Position numbers and translations under genes: made by a program. A DNA stretch of 64,000 bases. Source: Agathobacter sp. GTDB lineage: Bacteria; Bacillota; Clostridia; Lachnospirales; Lachnospiraceae. Below, piece by piece: positions 8,453-18,005 of the stretch; positions within the stretch are counted from its first letter, which is position 1, and each line of letters begins with the position of its first letter. The notes under the pieces are model-generated. The model saw only the letters and a list, made by a program, of their open reading frames with translations. It made no database searches and was not told the DNA's origin. The stretch spans positions 18,499-82,498 of the forward strand of contig JALEZW010000030.1 in assembly GCA_022772675.1 (NCBI GenBank), in the 5' to 3' direction.

Positions 8453-9421
8453 TCAGTCACCATTTACAAACTGAAAAATATTATACTGTCCATATTCCGT
8501 GGTATAGACATAATCCGGCAGGTGAATACTTGTCTTTTCCTCCACAGACCACTTATAGGGATAAATTTTCTCATAATCACTGACAAAACTTTTCGGCACA
8601 ATCACCATATAATTATTCGTTTTCTTCTGATATGCCGACCAAAGCTCATTTTCAATCTCCTCCCCGGAATTGCAGACATGACCTATCAGTGAGATAAAGG
8701 CATTATTATCTGCAATACACGCAGGGTATTCCCCCGCATCCCACCAATGATTCCGGGAAATGACAGAATCCGGCACCAGAAAATAATTATAGCTGATCAT
8801 TCCCTTTCTGTCCGGAACCGGATCATCAAATGTCACGTCCACATGATACCAGCAATTATCCAGACAGACAATATTCCAGGCATGATTTTCCGTATCCTCC
8901 TCATCATTCCCTTTCTGCCCTGCGGAATTGTCCGCTTTGTCCGCTTTTCCCGCTCCCTCAATATTTTCCATTTCCTCCTGTTCTCCTGCCGTACCTACCA
9001 TAACCTTGCAGGGAATATCCAGCTCATCCATAAAAGCCTTAAAAGCCGCAGCATATCCCTCACACACTGCGATATGATTTACCAGTACACCTCTGGGGGT
9101 AAAGGATTCACTGGGGATGGTATCCTTCCGGTAATTCTCATAGTCATAGGCACAGTTTAAAACAATGTAATCGTGGATTACCTTTACTTTCTGTGCATCG
9201 GACATGTCTGCCGTGATACTCTTTGCAATTACGTCCTGCACTGCCTGTTTCACTTCCTTGTCTGCGGACGCAGCATGATCCACGTTCCAGATCAGATCAT
9301 CCGGATCATAATCTCCCGTCTCACTGCTGCCGTATTTATGCCATGAAAAGGCTGCGGCACACAGACATATACACAGTATGAACATTAACGTCTTTGCGCC
9401 GGAATGTTGATTTCTTCCCAT
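8453..9421 (-). CDS. Transglutaminase-like exported protein
   Basis: A 322-residue protein with an N-terminal membrane anchor or signal (LMFILCICLCAAAF, about residues 10-24) and a transglutaminase-like core. The triad is Cys in IAVCEGYAAAF, His in ENHAWNIV and Asp in YHVDVTFDDP. An insertion before the His is rich in Glu, Asp and Lys. The C-terminal part resembles no family I can name. It shares its core with the partial gene at 1-669 but is clearly divergent. The start at 9421 follows AAAGGAAT; upstream in-frame Met codons lack one. Cell-surface location is inferred. Confidence 0.8.
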   Translation of the reverse strand: MGRNQHSGAKTLMFILCICLCAAAFSWHKYGSSETGDYDPDDLIWNVDHAASADKEVKQAVQDVIAKSITADMSDAQKVKVIHDYIVLNCAYDYENYRKDTIPSESFTPRGVLVNHIAVCEGYAAAFKAFMDELDIPCKVMVGTAGEQEEMENIEGAGKADKADNSAGQKGNDEEDTENHAWNIVCLDNCWYHVDVTFDDPVPDRKGMISYNYFLVPDSVISRNHWWDAGEYPACIADNNAFISLIGHVCNSGEEIENELWSAYQKKTNNYMVIVPKSFVSDYEKIYPYKWSVEEKTSIHLPDYVYTTEYGQYNIFQFVNGD

Positions 9422-9513
9422 TTTTATTCCTTTCATAACCAAAAAAGAGAGAAATAACAACTTTGTGCTATATTCTCTCTTCTACCTGCTGTTTTCAATC
9501 CTGCACTGATAAA

Positions 9514-10359
9514 TTATATCCCCAAAATATCCATAGCAGCAATATTCATACCTGCTTCATTCAAATCCAAATCTCCGAAGGCATTCTCCCCTACCAGAGA
9601 AACATAATCTCCCAGCAAAATATTCTCCAGGTATTCGCAGTCCGCAAAAGCATTTTCCGCAATACGGGTCACCCTGTATGTTTTTCCTCTATAAGTAACC
9701 GTTGTGGGAACATCCAGACTGTCCGCCTGTGTATTCACCATTCCGGTAACCTGAACCGTATCCTTTCCGCTTCCGGAATCAATTACCTGATATTTCAGGT
9801 TGTCTGCAGTAAAACTGTCTCTGTCTATGTACCAGACCGCTCTCGCTCTTTCCATTTTTACTCCATAAGCACTGCTCAAAGGCACTCTGCCTTTCCGGAC
9901 ACAATTTGCAGGATCGGCACAGTAAAATCTCCCATCCGTGTAATCCGTAAGCAATACCGCATGGGGAACCGTTTTATCATACAGCACAATTCCCTCCGGA
10001 TGCTGGGACAATAATGTCTTTAACCGGTTCTTGTTGGCACTTCCTCCCGGCAGTGAACCGTGTTTTACTGACATCCCCCCATAGGTAAAATTCCACTTAA
10101 GTCCCCCTGCCCATGCAGTCTTTCGAACAGTGGACTCCTTAATATCAGACCAGTTCTCATTTCCGTCATAGATAGCAGCCCGACGCAGCATCATTGCCGC
10201 AGAGCTTAAGGTACAGGTCCCCCTCTGGTTCTGTTTCTGATAAACTTCCGGTCTGTCAACGCTTCCGGTTTCTGCTGCCTGTACCGATACCGGAAGCATC
10301 AATGTCAAAATCATACTGACTGTTGCTAACAAACTCACCCATTTTCTTTTCTTCTGCAT
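9514..10359 (-). CDS. Secreted C39-like cysteine peptidase with BspA-type repeat
   Basis: 281 residues. A signal peptide ends near VSVQAAE (about 30). A peptidase C39-like fold follows: Cys in RGTCTLSSAAMM, His in VPHAVLLTDY, and Asp/Asn in YCADPAN. The last about 80 residues look like the start of a BspA-type leucine-rich repeat (TRIAENAFADCEYLENILL). Family members of this kind are exported and thought to act on peptides or wall proteins. An unrelated strong candidate function is not visible. It is separated from its neighbours by about 90 bp on each side. Confidence 0.72.
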   Translation of the reverse strand: MQKKRKWVSLLATVSMILTLMLPVSVQAAETGSVDRPEVYQKQNQRGTCTLSSAAMMLRRAAIYDGNENWSDIKESTVRKTAWAGGLKWNFTYGGMSVKHGSLPGGSANKNRLKTLLSQHPEGIVLYDKTVPHAVLLTDYTDGRFYCADPANCVRKGRVPLSSAYGVKMERARAVWYIDRDSFTADNLKYQVIDSGSGKDTVQVTGMVNTQADSLDVPTTVTYRGKTYRVTRIAENAFADCEYLENILLGDYVSLVGENAFGDLDLNEAGMNIAAMDILGI

Positions 10360-10476
10360 AAAATACCCCATTTTGTAAATGTTACAATTTTTTATCGAAA
10401 ATCTTGACCTTTTTCCTTGTGACCGGTTTATTATAACACATTTAATTTGGAATTTGTTAACTTTTTTAAAATTTTA

Positions 10477-11649
10477 TTAAGATTTTTTTACGTTTTTACT
10501 CAATGCCACAACATTTTCGACATGACGGGTGAAGGGAAACATATCATATGGCGTACACTCCGTCATCCGGTATCCGTGCCCCGTCAGATATTTAAGGTCC
10601 CGGGCAAGTGTATCCGGTCCGCAGGAAACATACACAATCCTTTTCGGGGAAAGTTTTATAATCGAGGACAGAAAAGCCTCATCACTTCCGGTACGGGGCG
10701 GATCCATGATAACCACATCTGCCTTCTCCCCTTTTTCTGCCATATTTACCATGAACTCACCGGCATCCCCGTGATAAAACCGGATATTATGGATATCGTT
10801 TCTCTTTGCATTTGTGATGGCATCCTTTATGGCATCCTGGTTTAACTCCACTCCCATCACGTTCTTCGCAAAGCGGCTTGCAATCAGTCCAATGGTACCG
10901 GTTCCACAATAGGCATCGATTACCGTTTCTTTTCCGGTCAGCCCGGCACAGGCAATGGCTTTTTGATAAAGCAGTTCGGTCTGCTCCGGATTCACCTGAT
11001 AAAAAGATGATGGGGAAATGCGAAAGGTGCACCCACACAGTTTGTCCTCTATATATCCCTTTCCGTATACCGTAATATTACGGTCTCCCAGCACCATGCT
11101 GGTACGCCTGTCATTTACATTGATCACGACGGTACTGATTTCGGGATGGTTTTTGCGAAGGGCTTTCACAAAATTATTTTTTGAGGGCAGAATCGGGGAG
11201 GCAAGCACTAATACCACCATAATCTGACCGCTGTGATACCCTTTCCGCACAAGCACATGCCGGAGCAGACCGTAACCGGTGTCCTCATCATAAGTTTTGA
11301 TCCGGAAGGAACGGAGCAGATTTTTGATATCCCTGATAATGGCATCCGCCTCTTCGTTTTCAATCAGACATTTCTCAATATCCACCACATCATGAGAATT
11401 CTTCTCATACACCCCCGCAACAACCTGCCCCTTTCGCGTACAGTCAAATGCCGCCTGTACCTTATGCCGGTAATGCAGTGGGTCCTTCATTCCCACAATA
11501 GGATTCACCTTACCAAAGGGCTTCATGAGTTTTTTCATATATGCCTGTTTTTTCGCCAGCTGCTCCTCGTAGGGGACTCCCTGATAATCACAGCCGCCGC
11601 ATTTTTTGGCGTATGGACATGTCTTACTGTTTTCCTGTTTGTTCTGCAT
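10477..11649 (-). CDS. RlmD/TrmA-family uracil-C5 rRNA methyltransferase
   Basis: A 390-residue SAM-dependent RNA methyltransferase. An N-terminal Cys cluster (CPYAKKCGGCDYQ) with a fourth Cys later suggests a [4Fe-4S] site as in RlmD/RlmCD. The methyltransferase part has SPSSFYQVNP, VIDAYCGTGTIGL, VIMDPPRTG and the catalytic Cys in VYVSCGPDTLARDL. It should methylate uracil in 23S rRNA; the exact position (747, 1939 or both) cannot be decided from sequence. It lacks the N-terminal TRAM domain seen in many relatives. Confidence 0.92.
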   Translation of the reverse strand: MQNKQENSKTCPYAKKCGGCDYQGVPYEEQLAKKQAYMKKLMKPFGKVNPIVGMKDPLHYRHKVQAAFDCTRKGQVVAGVYEKNSHDVVDIEKCLIENEEADAIIRDIKNLLRSFRIKTYDEDTGYGLLRHVLVRKGYHSGQIMVVLVLASPILPSKNNFVKALRKNHPEISTVVINVNDRRTSMVLGDRNITVYGKGYIEDKLCGCTFRISPSSFYQVNPEQTELLYQKAIACAGLTGKETVIDAYCGTGTIGLIASRFAKNVMGVELNQDAIKDAITNAKRNDIHNIRFYHGDAGEFMVNMAEKGEKADVVIMDPPRTGSDEAFLSSIIKLSPKRIVYVSCGPDTLARDLKYLTGHGYRMTECTPYDMFPFTRHVENVVALSKNVKKS

Positions 11650-11847
11650 AATCTCTCCCTGATATTTTCATTATTTGCTCATGCATTGCATGAAGCTATT
11701 GGTGCGATACTGATTATACATCATATTCTGCAGAAATTCATCTTAAAATCCATATATCCCCCAAATGTAGAAGGAGCACCGCTGCATAGACCAGTTTGTG
11801 CAGTGGTGCCCCCTGTTAGATGATATGGAGGCTGCCCCTCATTTTAT

Positions 11848-13587
11848 CTATTTGACTTTTACCATTACGTTAAGTACCTTTGTTTTTCCGTTTTTCAGTG
11901 TAACCGTAACTGTAATTGATGCATTTCCGGACTTTTGGGCTGTAATCTTACCGGATTGGCTAACAGTTGCCACGGACTGCTTAGCAGAGGTATAGGTGAT
12001 CTTTCCATTCTGGTTTTCCACAAAGCACAGTCCCTCCGGGGAGACATCTCCCTGTATCTCACTTGCAAACTCACGGCTGTTGATGTAGTTGACAAACTCT
12101 GCCTTGGCAGGATCCGTGATATCGTAGACCATAATGCCGCCGATTCGCTCAATGGCGATAAAGGCATAGGTCTTTCCGTTTACTGTGCCGATGGTCACAT
12201 TCTCCGGCTCCGGCCCCTTTTTGCCGCTTCTGTCGTCCTTATCAATGTTATCATTAGAGCAGTTGAAATGGTCCGGAATGTACTCTGCGGTAATGCGCTC
12301 GAAATCATCTTTGCTGTCGTAAACCTCATTAAGACCGTCAGCATTCACCTCAAATATGGTGAAACTTCTGCCACCGTAGAGAACCTTTTCATTTTCTTTA
12401 TCATTCGGAAGTCCGGCGCATTTTTCCGGATCCAGAAAGGTAATCTTTTTGCCGGTTATAGTTGCATCTTTTGTCTCGTTAGAATATTCATTTGGCGTCT
12501 TTTCTGCCCAAACTCTGGAATCCCCCTCGTTTGCCGTTACCAGATAGGTTTTTCCGGCATTCTCATAGAGAGCAATTCCATCGGGCATTCTGGCACCCAC
12601 GATGTCTGCATAGATTTTCGCCTCATATTGCGTATCTTTGCTATTTTTGTCTACAGGTACCTGACTGTAATCTTCAAAGCCCACGGAGTAAATCCCGGTG
12701 AACTTCTTTTCTGCAATGTTAAGAACCGCTACGGCATTTGCCTCCTGAAGGGAGACGTAGGCGGTTTTGTCATCGGAGGATACGGCGATATATTCCGGCT
12801 CCAGATCCGCTTCCGGTGAAAGGATTTCTCCGTTCACTTTGCCGATCAGGATGTTTTTCGCGGTCAGTTCCTCTGCGGTAAATCCGTTAAAATACACCTG
12901 CTGTGAGGTTTTCCCGGTAAGACTGATGACGGAGACACTTCCCTTCGGATCCTGGGTATCCGTTCCAAAGCCATTTCTCGGTTCTCCCTCATCCGCAGAT
13001 AAAATCGTATCATTATTTGCAAAGGTCACCATATCCGGCTGTACCCCGACGGTGAAATACTGTGGATTCTCCAGAGAGCCATCGTCTTTGCAGTCAAACA
13101 CTGCCACGATACCTGCAGTTGCGTAGTCTGCATGCTGCACAGCTGCCGCAAGCTTCGTTCCGTCTGGAGAAATATCGCTCTCTGCCTTATCAGCCTCTGG
13201 GAGATCATAAGTTAACTTTGTCTCGTCTATCGAATTTTCCTGAAGTGTAATCAGGTAAGATTGTTTGGAGCCAATTACTGTTTCCCCGGTAAAATCAATT
13301 GTTTTATCAATCACGTTGTCCGACTGATTGTCCAGCTCAAGCTGATACCCCTCCAGCGAAACATTCTCCTTCGTGGGATTATAAAGCTCAATAAAACTTT
13401 TAGCAATTGGTGCATCTGAATTAGTTCCCCTGCCATACACCTGATTGATAATCAGATGATCTACTACTGCCTCATCCAGCCCATCCTGCCCTGCCTGCGC
13501 CTCAGCGGTAACCGGAATTCCTGCTGCTGCAAGGGCTGCCGCCATCAAAACGGCTGTCTTACGTGTCCATTTGTTGTATTTTTTCAT
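11848..13587 (-). CDS. Secreted choice-of-anchor I protein with lamin-tail and Big_2 domains
   Basis: A 579-residue exported protein. The signal peptide (AALAAAGIPVTAEAQA) is followed by a lamin-tail domain (LIINQVYGRGTN to about 110), then a beta-propeller-like choice-of-anchor I region with repeated phrases such as EPEYIAVSSDDKTAYVSLQ and VTANEGDSRVW. A bacterial Ig-like (Big_2) domain closes the protein (SGKITAQKSGNASITVTV). Relatives are described as alkaline phosphatase-like or esterase-like secreted proteins, with activity rarely shown. The start at 13587 follows AAAGGAGAG; about 110 extra upstream codons are not used. Confidence 0.82.
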   Translation of the reverse strand: MKKYNKWTRKTAVLMAAALAAAGIPVTAEAQAGQDGLDEAVVDHLIINQVYGRGTNSDAPIAKSFIELYNPTKENVSLEGYQLELDNQSDNVIDKTIDFTGETVIGSKQSYLITLQENSIDETKLTYDLPEADKAESDISPDGTKLAAAVQHADYATAGIVAVFDCKDDGSLENPQYFTVGVQPDMVTFANNDTILSADEGEPRNGFGTDTQDPKGSVSVISLTGKTSQQVYFNGFTAEELTAKNILIGKVNGEILSPEADLEPEYIAVSSDDKTAYVSLQEANAVAVLNIAEKKFTGIYSVGFEDYSQVPVDKNSKDTQYEAKIYADIVGARMPDGIALYENAGKTYLVTANEGDSRVWAEKTPNEYSNETKDATITGKKITFLDPEKCAGLPNDKENEKVLYGGRSFTIFEVNADGLNEVYDSKDDFERITAEYIPDHFNCSNDNIDKDDRSGKKGPEPENVTIGTVNGKTYAFIAIERIGGIMVYDITDPAKAEFVNYINSREFASEIQGDVSPEGLCFVENQNGKITYTSAKQSVATVSQSGKITAQKSGNASITVTVTLKNGKTKVLNVMVKVK

Positions 13588-13822
13588 ACTGCTCTCCTTT
13601 ACAATGATTTTGCTACCATCATAGTAAAGGATTGTAAAATCCACTATACCCTCTTTGTAAATTTGCCGTAATTGCAGATTTTTACTACAATCAACAATAC
13701 ATTGACAAGTCATCCCCATAAACATATAGTTAATATTAAGAGAAAACAATAAGACGGATACAACAGGAGATACAGCATCTGCCTGATTAAAACAGTTATT
13801 AAATAAGGAGATATGCATTGCT

Positions 13823-14314
13823 ATGACAAGAAGAGAACGTGAGGTAACAGACCCAAAGGAAATTATCAGGATTTTAGACAAGTGTAAAGTTGTACATATA
13901 GGGCTTGTGGATAAAGACCAGCCATACATCGTGCCAATGAATTACGGCTATGAGATGGAAAAGGAGCGATTGACCCTCTATCTCCACGGTGCCGCACAGG
14001 GCTACAAACTGGATGTGATGCGTGCAAATCCCAAGGTCTGCTTCGAAATGGAATGCGATGTTGCCCCATTCGAGGGAGAGGTGGCATGCCAGTACGGCAC
14101 CAGCTACTCCTCCATCATCGGAAGGGGTACTGCTGAAATTGTGGATGATGCAGAGGAAAAAAAGCATGCACTATCCATTCTCATGAAAACACAGACCGGA
14201 AAGGATTTCACCTTTGATAACAGGATGGTTTCCATCGTCAGTGTCATTAAGATTCATGTGACAGAGTATACTGCAAAATGCCGCCCGCTGCCGGAAGGAC
14301 TTCGACGCTTATAA
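13823..14314 (+). CDS. Pyridoxamine 5'-phosphate oxidase-family flavoprotein (NimA-like)
   Basis: A 163-residue split-barrel protein. Typical early motifs are IIRILDKCKVVHIGLVDKD and PYIVPMNYGYE, followed by LYLHGAAQGYKLD. This is the layout of the nitroimidazole-reductase/PNPOx-like group, which binds FMN and a conserved His (YLHG). The physiological substrate is unknown for most members. It is divergent from the secreted protein gene; the ribosome binding site AAGGAG lies 12 bp before the ATG, a little far. A stretch of about 70 bp after it holds no gene. Confidence 0.85.
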   Translation: MTRREREVTDPKEIIRILDKCKVVHIGLVDKDQPYIVPMNYGYEMEKERLTLYLHGAAQGYKLDVMRANPKVCFEMECDVAPFEGEVACQYGTSYSSIIGRGTAEIVDDAEEKKHALSILMKTQTGKDFTFDNRMVSIVSVIKIHVTEYTAKCRPLPEGLRRL

Positions 14315-14382
14315 AGCAAATTTCCCAGATCCAGGTCCTTAAGCTCCACAGAACACCAGGTCTTATATCGTCAAAGAGCACC

Positions 14383-15402
14383 TCATTTTCTTACTTTAAC
14401 GACAAAGCCGGTTACCACAAGAACAACTGCATACAGATTCAGCCCTAAAGCAGTAAGATATAGTTTCACCGGAAGCGGAAGAGGCTTCAGATTAATGCTC
14501 TGCAGGGCACCGGTTTCCCTGATTTTTTCACGGATGTGCGAAAGCGAAGTACGGAAACTGCGTTTAAAACGCACTTCGTGAAAAATAGCAATGATAAGCC
14601 AGTTTGCTCTGCAGGCATTGAGCTGAATGTCGATGCGCGGATCTTTTCCTCCCAGATGTTCCTTTAGATAATCAGACAGATACTGATTATGATAAAAATA
14701 ATTACTGTCATAGCAGCTCATAATAGAGGACATATTGCAACGGTTATAGTGATAAAGAACATCATCGGAAAAATAGACGGAATCTGCATAGTACAGGCAT
14801 TCAAATACAAACCCCTGCTCCTCCCGCTGCCGAAGCCGTTCGTCCCGGCAATAGTGCTCCTGCAGCAGCTCTCGCTTATATGCCTTGTTATAGGCCTGAG
14901 GAGAAACCAACGGAGTACAGAAAGACTGCCGGCTGTCATACATCATATATGGATAAATGTCGGTATCAAGCTTCTGCTTCTGATAAAGTCCCGGTGTCAC
15001 ATGGGAGACCGGAACATAATTGTGGTCAGAATACTCGTAAGAAATATTCCAGATAACCATATCCGGCTGATTATTTTCTGAAATATGCGCGTAAATACGC
15101 TGTAAAGCATCAGGTACAATCCAGTCATCGCTGTCAACATAACAGATATATTTGCCGCAGGCAGTCTTCACACCGGTATTTCTGGCACTGACAATGCCGC
15201 CGTTTTTTTTATGAATCAGGCGGATACGACTGTCCTTTTCTGCATAGGAAGCGCATATATCAGGGCTTATGTCTGTGGAACCGTCATTGATTAATAAAAG
15301 TTCAAAATCGGAAAAGCTTTGGGATATAATACTGTCAAGACAATGCGGCAGATAATCAGCGGTATTATATACGGGTACAATCACGGAAAAATAAGGTTGC
15401 AT
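14383..15402 (-). CDS. Family 2 glycosyltransferase
   Basis: 339 residues. The GT-A fold is clear at the N-terminus: VIVPVYNTADYLPHCLDSI, the NDGSTD nucleotide-sugar motif (about 38-43) and the DSDDW metal-binding motif (about 91-95). One hydrophobic helix at the end (ALGLNLYAVVLVVTGFVV) can anchor it to the membrane. It is the second of two GT2 genes, 17 bp apart, so both probably add sugars to the same surface glycan or glycolipid. The acceptor is unknown. No other polysaccharide assembly genes flank them. Confidence 0.88.
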   Translation of the reverse strand: MQPYFSVIVPVYNTADYLPHCLDSIISQSFSDFELLLINDGSTDISPDICASYAEKDSRIRLIHKKNGGIVSARNTGVKTACGKYICYVDSDDWIVPDALQRIYAHISENNQPDMVIWNISYEYSDHNYVPVSHVTPGLYQKQKLDTDIYPYMMYDSRQSFCTPLVSPQAYNKAYKRELLQEHYCRDERLRQREEQGFVFECLYYADSVYFSDDVLYHYNRCNMSSIMSCYDSNYFYHNQYLSDYLKEHLGGKDPRIDIQLNACRANWLIIAIFHEVRFKRSFRTSLSHIREKIRETGALQSINLKPLPLPVKLYLTALGLNLYAVVLVVTGFVVKVRK

Positions 15403-15419
15403 AGGAAATCCTTTCTCTG

Positions 15420-16454
15420 TCAAATTTGTGGAAATAAATGTGACTTTATTGCAAAATGAAGAAGCAGCATACAGGTAGAAGGCATATGGTCAAATAGCCA
15501 CAGTCTGGATTTTATGCCAATACCGGAACCTGACACAAATGGATGCCAGTCATGGTAGGACTGGTGGAAACGTGTCATCAGCTGTCTTTGGTAATCCGGT
15601 AATCTTTTGACATAGCGGCACTTATAGGCACAGCTCATGATTTTAGTCAGGTAACGGCAGACAGCTTTTCCCAGATATTCCTCTTCATGATTCTGCAGCC
15701 AGAAGGAACATTGTTCCTCTAATGCATCCAGAGTATCCAGATTTTTCGGAGAAAAAGTCTGCATAATACTGCCGGAGCGTTTTCGGTATGCATAGACAGG
15801 GGCAGGAATATATGCAACTCTTTCCTGTTCATAAAGAACCCGATAGGTAACAAATTCATCTTCATGGTACCTTTGTTCCGGATAGCGGTAATGAAAATGA
15901 TCGGTTTGATAAAGCTTTGCCCAGGCCGTAGTAAAATTAATATAATATGAATCTGAATAAATCCTGCCGCAAGCCCTAGGTCCGGTAAGAATCTGAACCG
16001 GACCAGCCTCCACGGACGGGGCTGGAAGTTTTTCACTAAACGTTAGGTAACTGCCAATCGCAACAGAAGCTGCGGAGGAAACTGCAGCATGATATAATTG
16101 TTCAATCGACTGTGGAAACAGACAGTCATCTCCATCCAGAAAGCACAGCCAGGTACCGTTGGCATTTGAAATGCCGGTGTTTCTTGCCTCTGACAAACCT
16201 CCATTCTTCTTGTGAATAATATGAATGCGTTCATCCAGAAGACTGAGTTCGTCACAGAGATCAGCGGTTTTGTCAGTGGAACCATCATCTATTATGAGAA
16301 TTTCAAGCTGTTGATAGCTTTGACATAAAACAGAGAGGACACATTCCTTTAAATAATCCTGAATATTGTATGCCGGAATAATAATACTGATCAATTCCTG
16401 ATTCAGCTTTTCTCCTGACTGTACTTTTTGACAGCTGTTCTTCGTATTAACCAT
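15420..16454 (-). CDS. Family 2 glycosyltransferase
   Basis: 344 residues, with the same GT-A core: IIIPAYNIQDYLKECVLSVL, IDDGSTD and FLDGDDCLFP (the DxD region). The C-terminal half is mostly helical (KIMSCAYKCRYVKRLPDYQ), as in wall and teichoic-acid glycosyltransferases. It is the first gene of the two-gene GT2 operon, starting behind GGAGGAGA. The two proteins differ outside the core, so they probably catalyse successive steps. Confidence 0.88.
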   Translation of the reverse strand: MVNTKNSCQKVQSGEKLNQELISIIIPAYNIQDYLKECVLSVLCQSYQQLEILIIDDGSTDKTADLCDELSLLDERIHIIHKKNGGLSEARNTGISNANGTWLCFLDGDDCLFPQSIEQLYHAAVSSAASVAIGSYLTFSEKLPAPSVEAGPVQILTGPRACGRIYSDSYYINFTTAWAKLYQTDHFHYRYPEQRYHEDEFVTYRVLYEQERVAYIPAPVYAYRKRSGSIMQTFSPKNLDTLDALEEQCSFWLQNHEEEYLGKAVCRYLTKIMSCAYKCRYVKRLPDYQRQLMTRFHQSYHDWHPFVSGSGIGIKSRLWLFDHMPSTCMLLLHFAIKSHLFPQI

Positions 16455-16513
16455 AGCCAGATTCTCCTCCGCCTGTCATGAAAATCTATTGCATTTACAC
16501 TATTATTGAGGTA

Positions 16514-17731
16514 TTACTTCTCCTCGCACACTTGAAAGATGAAGAACTTGAGATAGTAGCTCTCATCCGCCGCCCACAAAATCGGATGATCCGGAGCCTG
16601 AGTCCGAAATTCCACCTGACGAAGGCGCTTGTGTGTTGATCTTGCGGCCTCGCGGATAGTTTTGGTGAAAAGCTCCTGGGTCATAAAGTGAGAGCAGGAG
16701 CAGGTAGCAAGATAACCGCCATCCTTCACCAGCTTTAACCCCTTCATGTTAATCTCACGATAACCCTTGATAGCATTCTTTGTGGCTTCCCGGGATTTGG
16801 TAAAAGCCGGCGGATCCAGGATTACCACATCATATTTCTCTCCTGCGGCTGCCAGCTTCGGAAGCTCATCCAGCACATTTGCGCAGCGGAAATGAACCGT
16901 ATCCTGCAGGTTATTGCGTCTGGCATTTTCTGTGGCCTGCTCCAGCGCATACTCGGAGATATCCAGTCCTGTGACATCCACTGCCCCGGCGATTCCTGCA
17001 TTCAATGCAAAGGTTCCCATATGGGTAAAGCAGTCTAACACCTTTTTCCCACGGCAGATTCTCTGCATCGCCAGACGGTTGTACTTCTGGTCCAAGAAAA
17101 ATCCGGTTTTCTGGCCGTTTACCACATCCACCAGATAGTGAACTTTGTTTTCCACAATCTCCACACTGGTATCAAAGGGCTCTCCAATAAAGTCCTTCAC
17201 TTTAGGCAGTCCTTCCTTCTTCCGCTCGTTGGCATCGCTTCGCTCGTACACCCCACGAATTGAAATTCCATCTGCAGACAGAATCTCCTTTAATAATGAA
17301 ACGATTGTCGCCTTATAGGCTTCCATTCCAAGGGCAAGACACTGGACCACCAGCACATCCGCATATTTATCCACCACAAGGCCCGGCAGGAAATCTGCTT
17401 CCCCGAAGATGATCCGGCAGGCATTCAGATCTTTCGGTTTTTCCATAACTGTTTTCCGGTAATCCCAGGCATTCTGCACCCGCATCCGCAGGAATTCCTC
17501 ATTGATTTCCTGATTGCCGTGACGGGTCATCAGCCGTATGCGTATTTTGGAATTCTGGTTGATAAATCCACGCCCCATGGGATAACCGTCAAAATCATGT
17601 ACCGTTACAACCTGTCCGTTTTGGAAAGTCCCTGTAATAGTTTCGATTTCATTGTCAAAAATCCATAAGCCTCCAGCTTTAATCGTACGGCCCTCACCCT
17701 TTTTTAATGTAACAATTGTATGATTCTCCAT
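16514..17731 (-). CDS. RlmI-family class I rRNA cytosine-C5 methyltransferase
   Basis: 405 residues: an N-terminal PUA domain (about 1-75; VTLKKGEGRTIKAGGLWIF), a central linker domain and a Rossmann methyltransferase domain. Motifs: VLDCFTHMGTFALNA, VVILDPPAFTKSREA and ATCSCSHFM with catalytic-type Cys. RlmI methylates C1962 of 23S rRNA in E. coli; the equivalent target here is inference. The start at 17731 follows GAAGGAGA. Confidence 0.92.
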   Translation of the reverse strand: MENHTIVTLKKGEGRTIKAGGLWIFDNEIETITGTFQNGQVVTVHDFDGYPMGRGFINQNSKIRIRLMTRHGNQEINEEFLRMRVQNAWDYRKTVMEKPKDLNACRIIFGEADFLPGLVVDKYADVLVVQCLALGMEAYKATIVSLLKEILSADGISIRGVYERSDANERKKEGLPKVKDFIGEPFDTSVEIVENKVHYLVDVVNGQKTGFFLDQKYNRLAMQRICRGKKVLDCFTHMGTFALNAGIAGAVDVTGLDISEYALEQATENARRNNLQDTVHFRCANVLDELPKLAAAGEKYDVVILDPPAFTKSREATKNAIKGYREINMKGLKLVKDGGYLATCSCSHFMTQELFTKTIREAARSTHKRLRQVEFRTQAPDHPILWAADESYYLKFFIFQVCEEK

Positions 17732-17880
17732 ATCCGATTCTCCTTCATCCCACATAACCCATCTTTCAAAGCTACCATAAATTATACCTGAAATTCATTC
17801 AGATACAAGAGTCAAATTTCACTCAGATTATAGCTATAATAACTATTTGCTATAATAAAAATGGCCAACGCATAAAGCGG

Positions 17881-17909
17881 TTGTATTCTTAAAATAAAAA
17901 TGATAAAAT
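17881..17909 (+). promoter_or_regulatory. Probable sigma-A promoter of but
   Basis: TTGTAT, a 17-bp spacer and TAAAAT, placed about 100 bp before the but start. Two other TATAAT-like hexamers (17835 and 17851) lie further upstream without good -35 partners. The transcript would start near 17916 and carry a roughly 90-nt leader. Confidence 0.5.
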
Positions 17910-17934
17910 ACCTTGTGAAAAGGTGACAGCCTTG

Positions 17935-17958
17935 GAACCCTGTTGTATAACAGGGTTC
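17935..17958 (+). promoter_or_regulatory. Perfect hairpin in the but leader
   Basis: GAACCCTGTT-gtat-AACAGGGTTC: a 10-bp perfect stem with a 4-nt loop, no U-run behind it, 47 bp before the start codon. It is therefore not a simple terminator. It could stabilise the mRNA or bind a protein; no known riboswitch consensus was recognised. Confidence 0.6.
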
Positions 17959-18005
17959 TAAGTAGTTGTACACATACGATTTTACCAGAAGGAGGTCATT
18001 ATCAA

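Noticed and set aside
11935..12819. 294-codon frame opposite the choice-of-anchor I gene
   Set aside because: A shadow of the real minus-strand gene; no ribosome binding site or domain.
13588..13929. Long N-terminal extension of the choice-of-anchor I protein
   Set aside because: The extension has no ribosome binding site and would place the signal peptide in the middle. The start at 13587 has AAAGGAGAG.
17935..17958. Terminator or riboswitch in the but leader
   Set aside because: No U-run follows the hairpin, and no known riboswitch core could be recognised.
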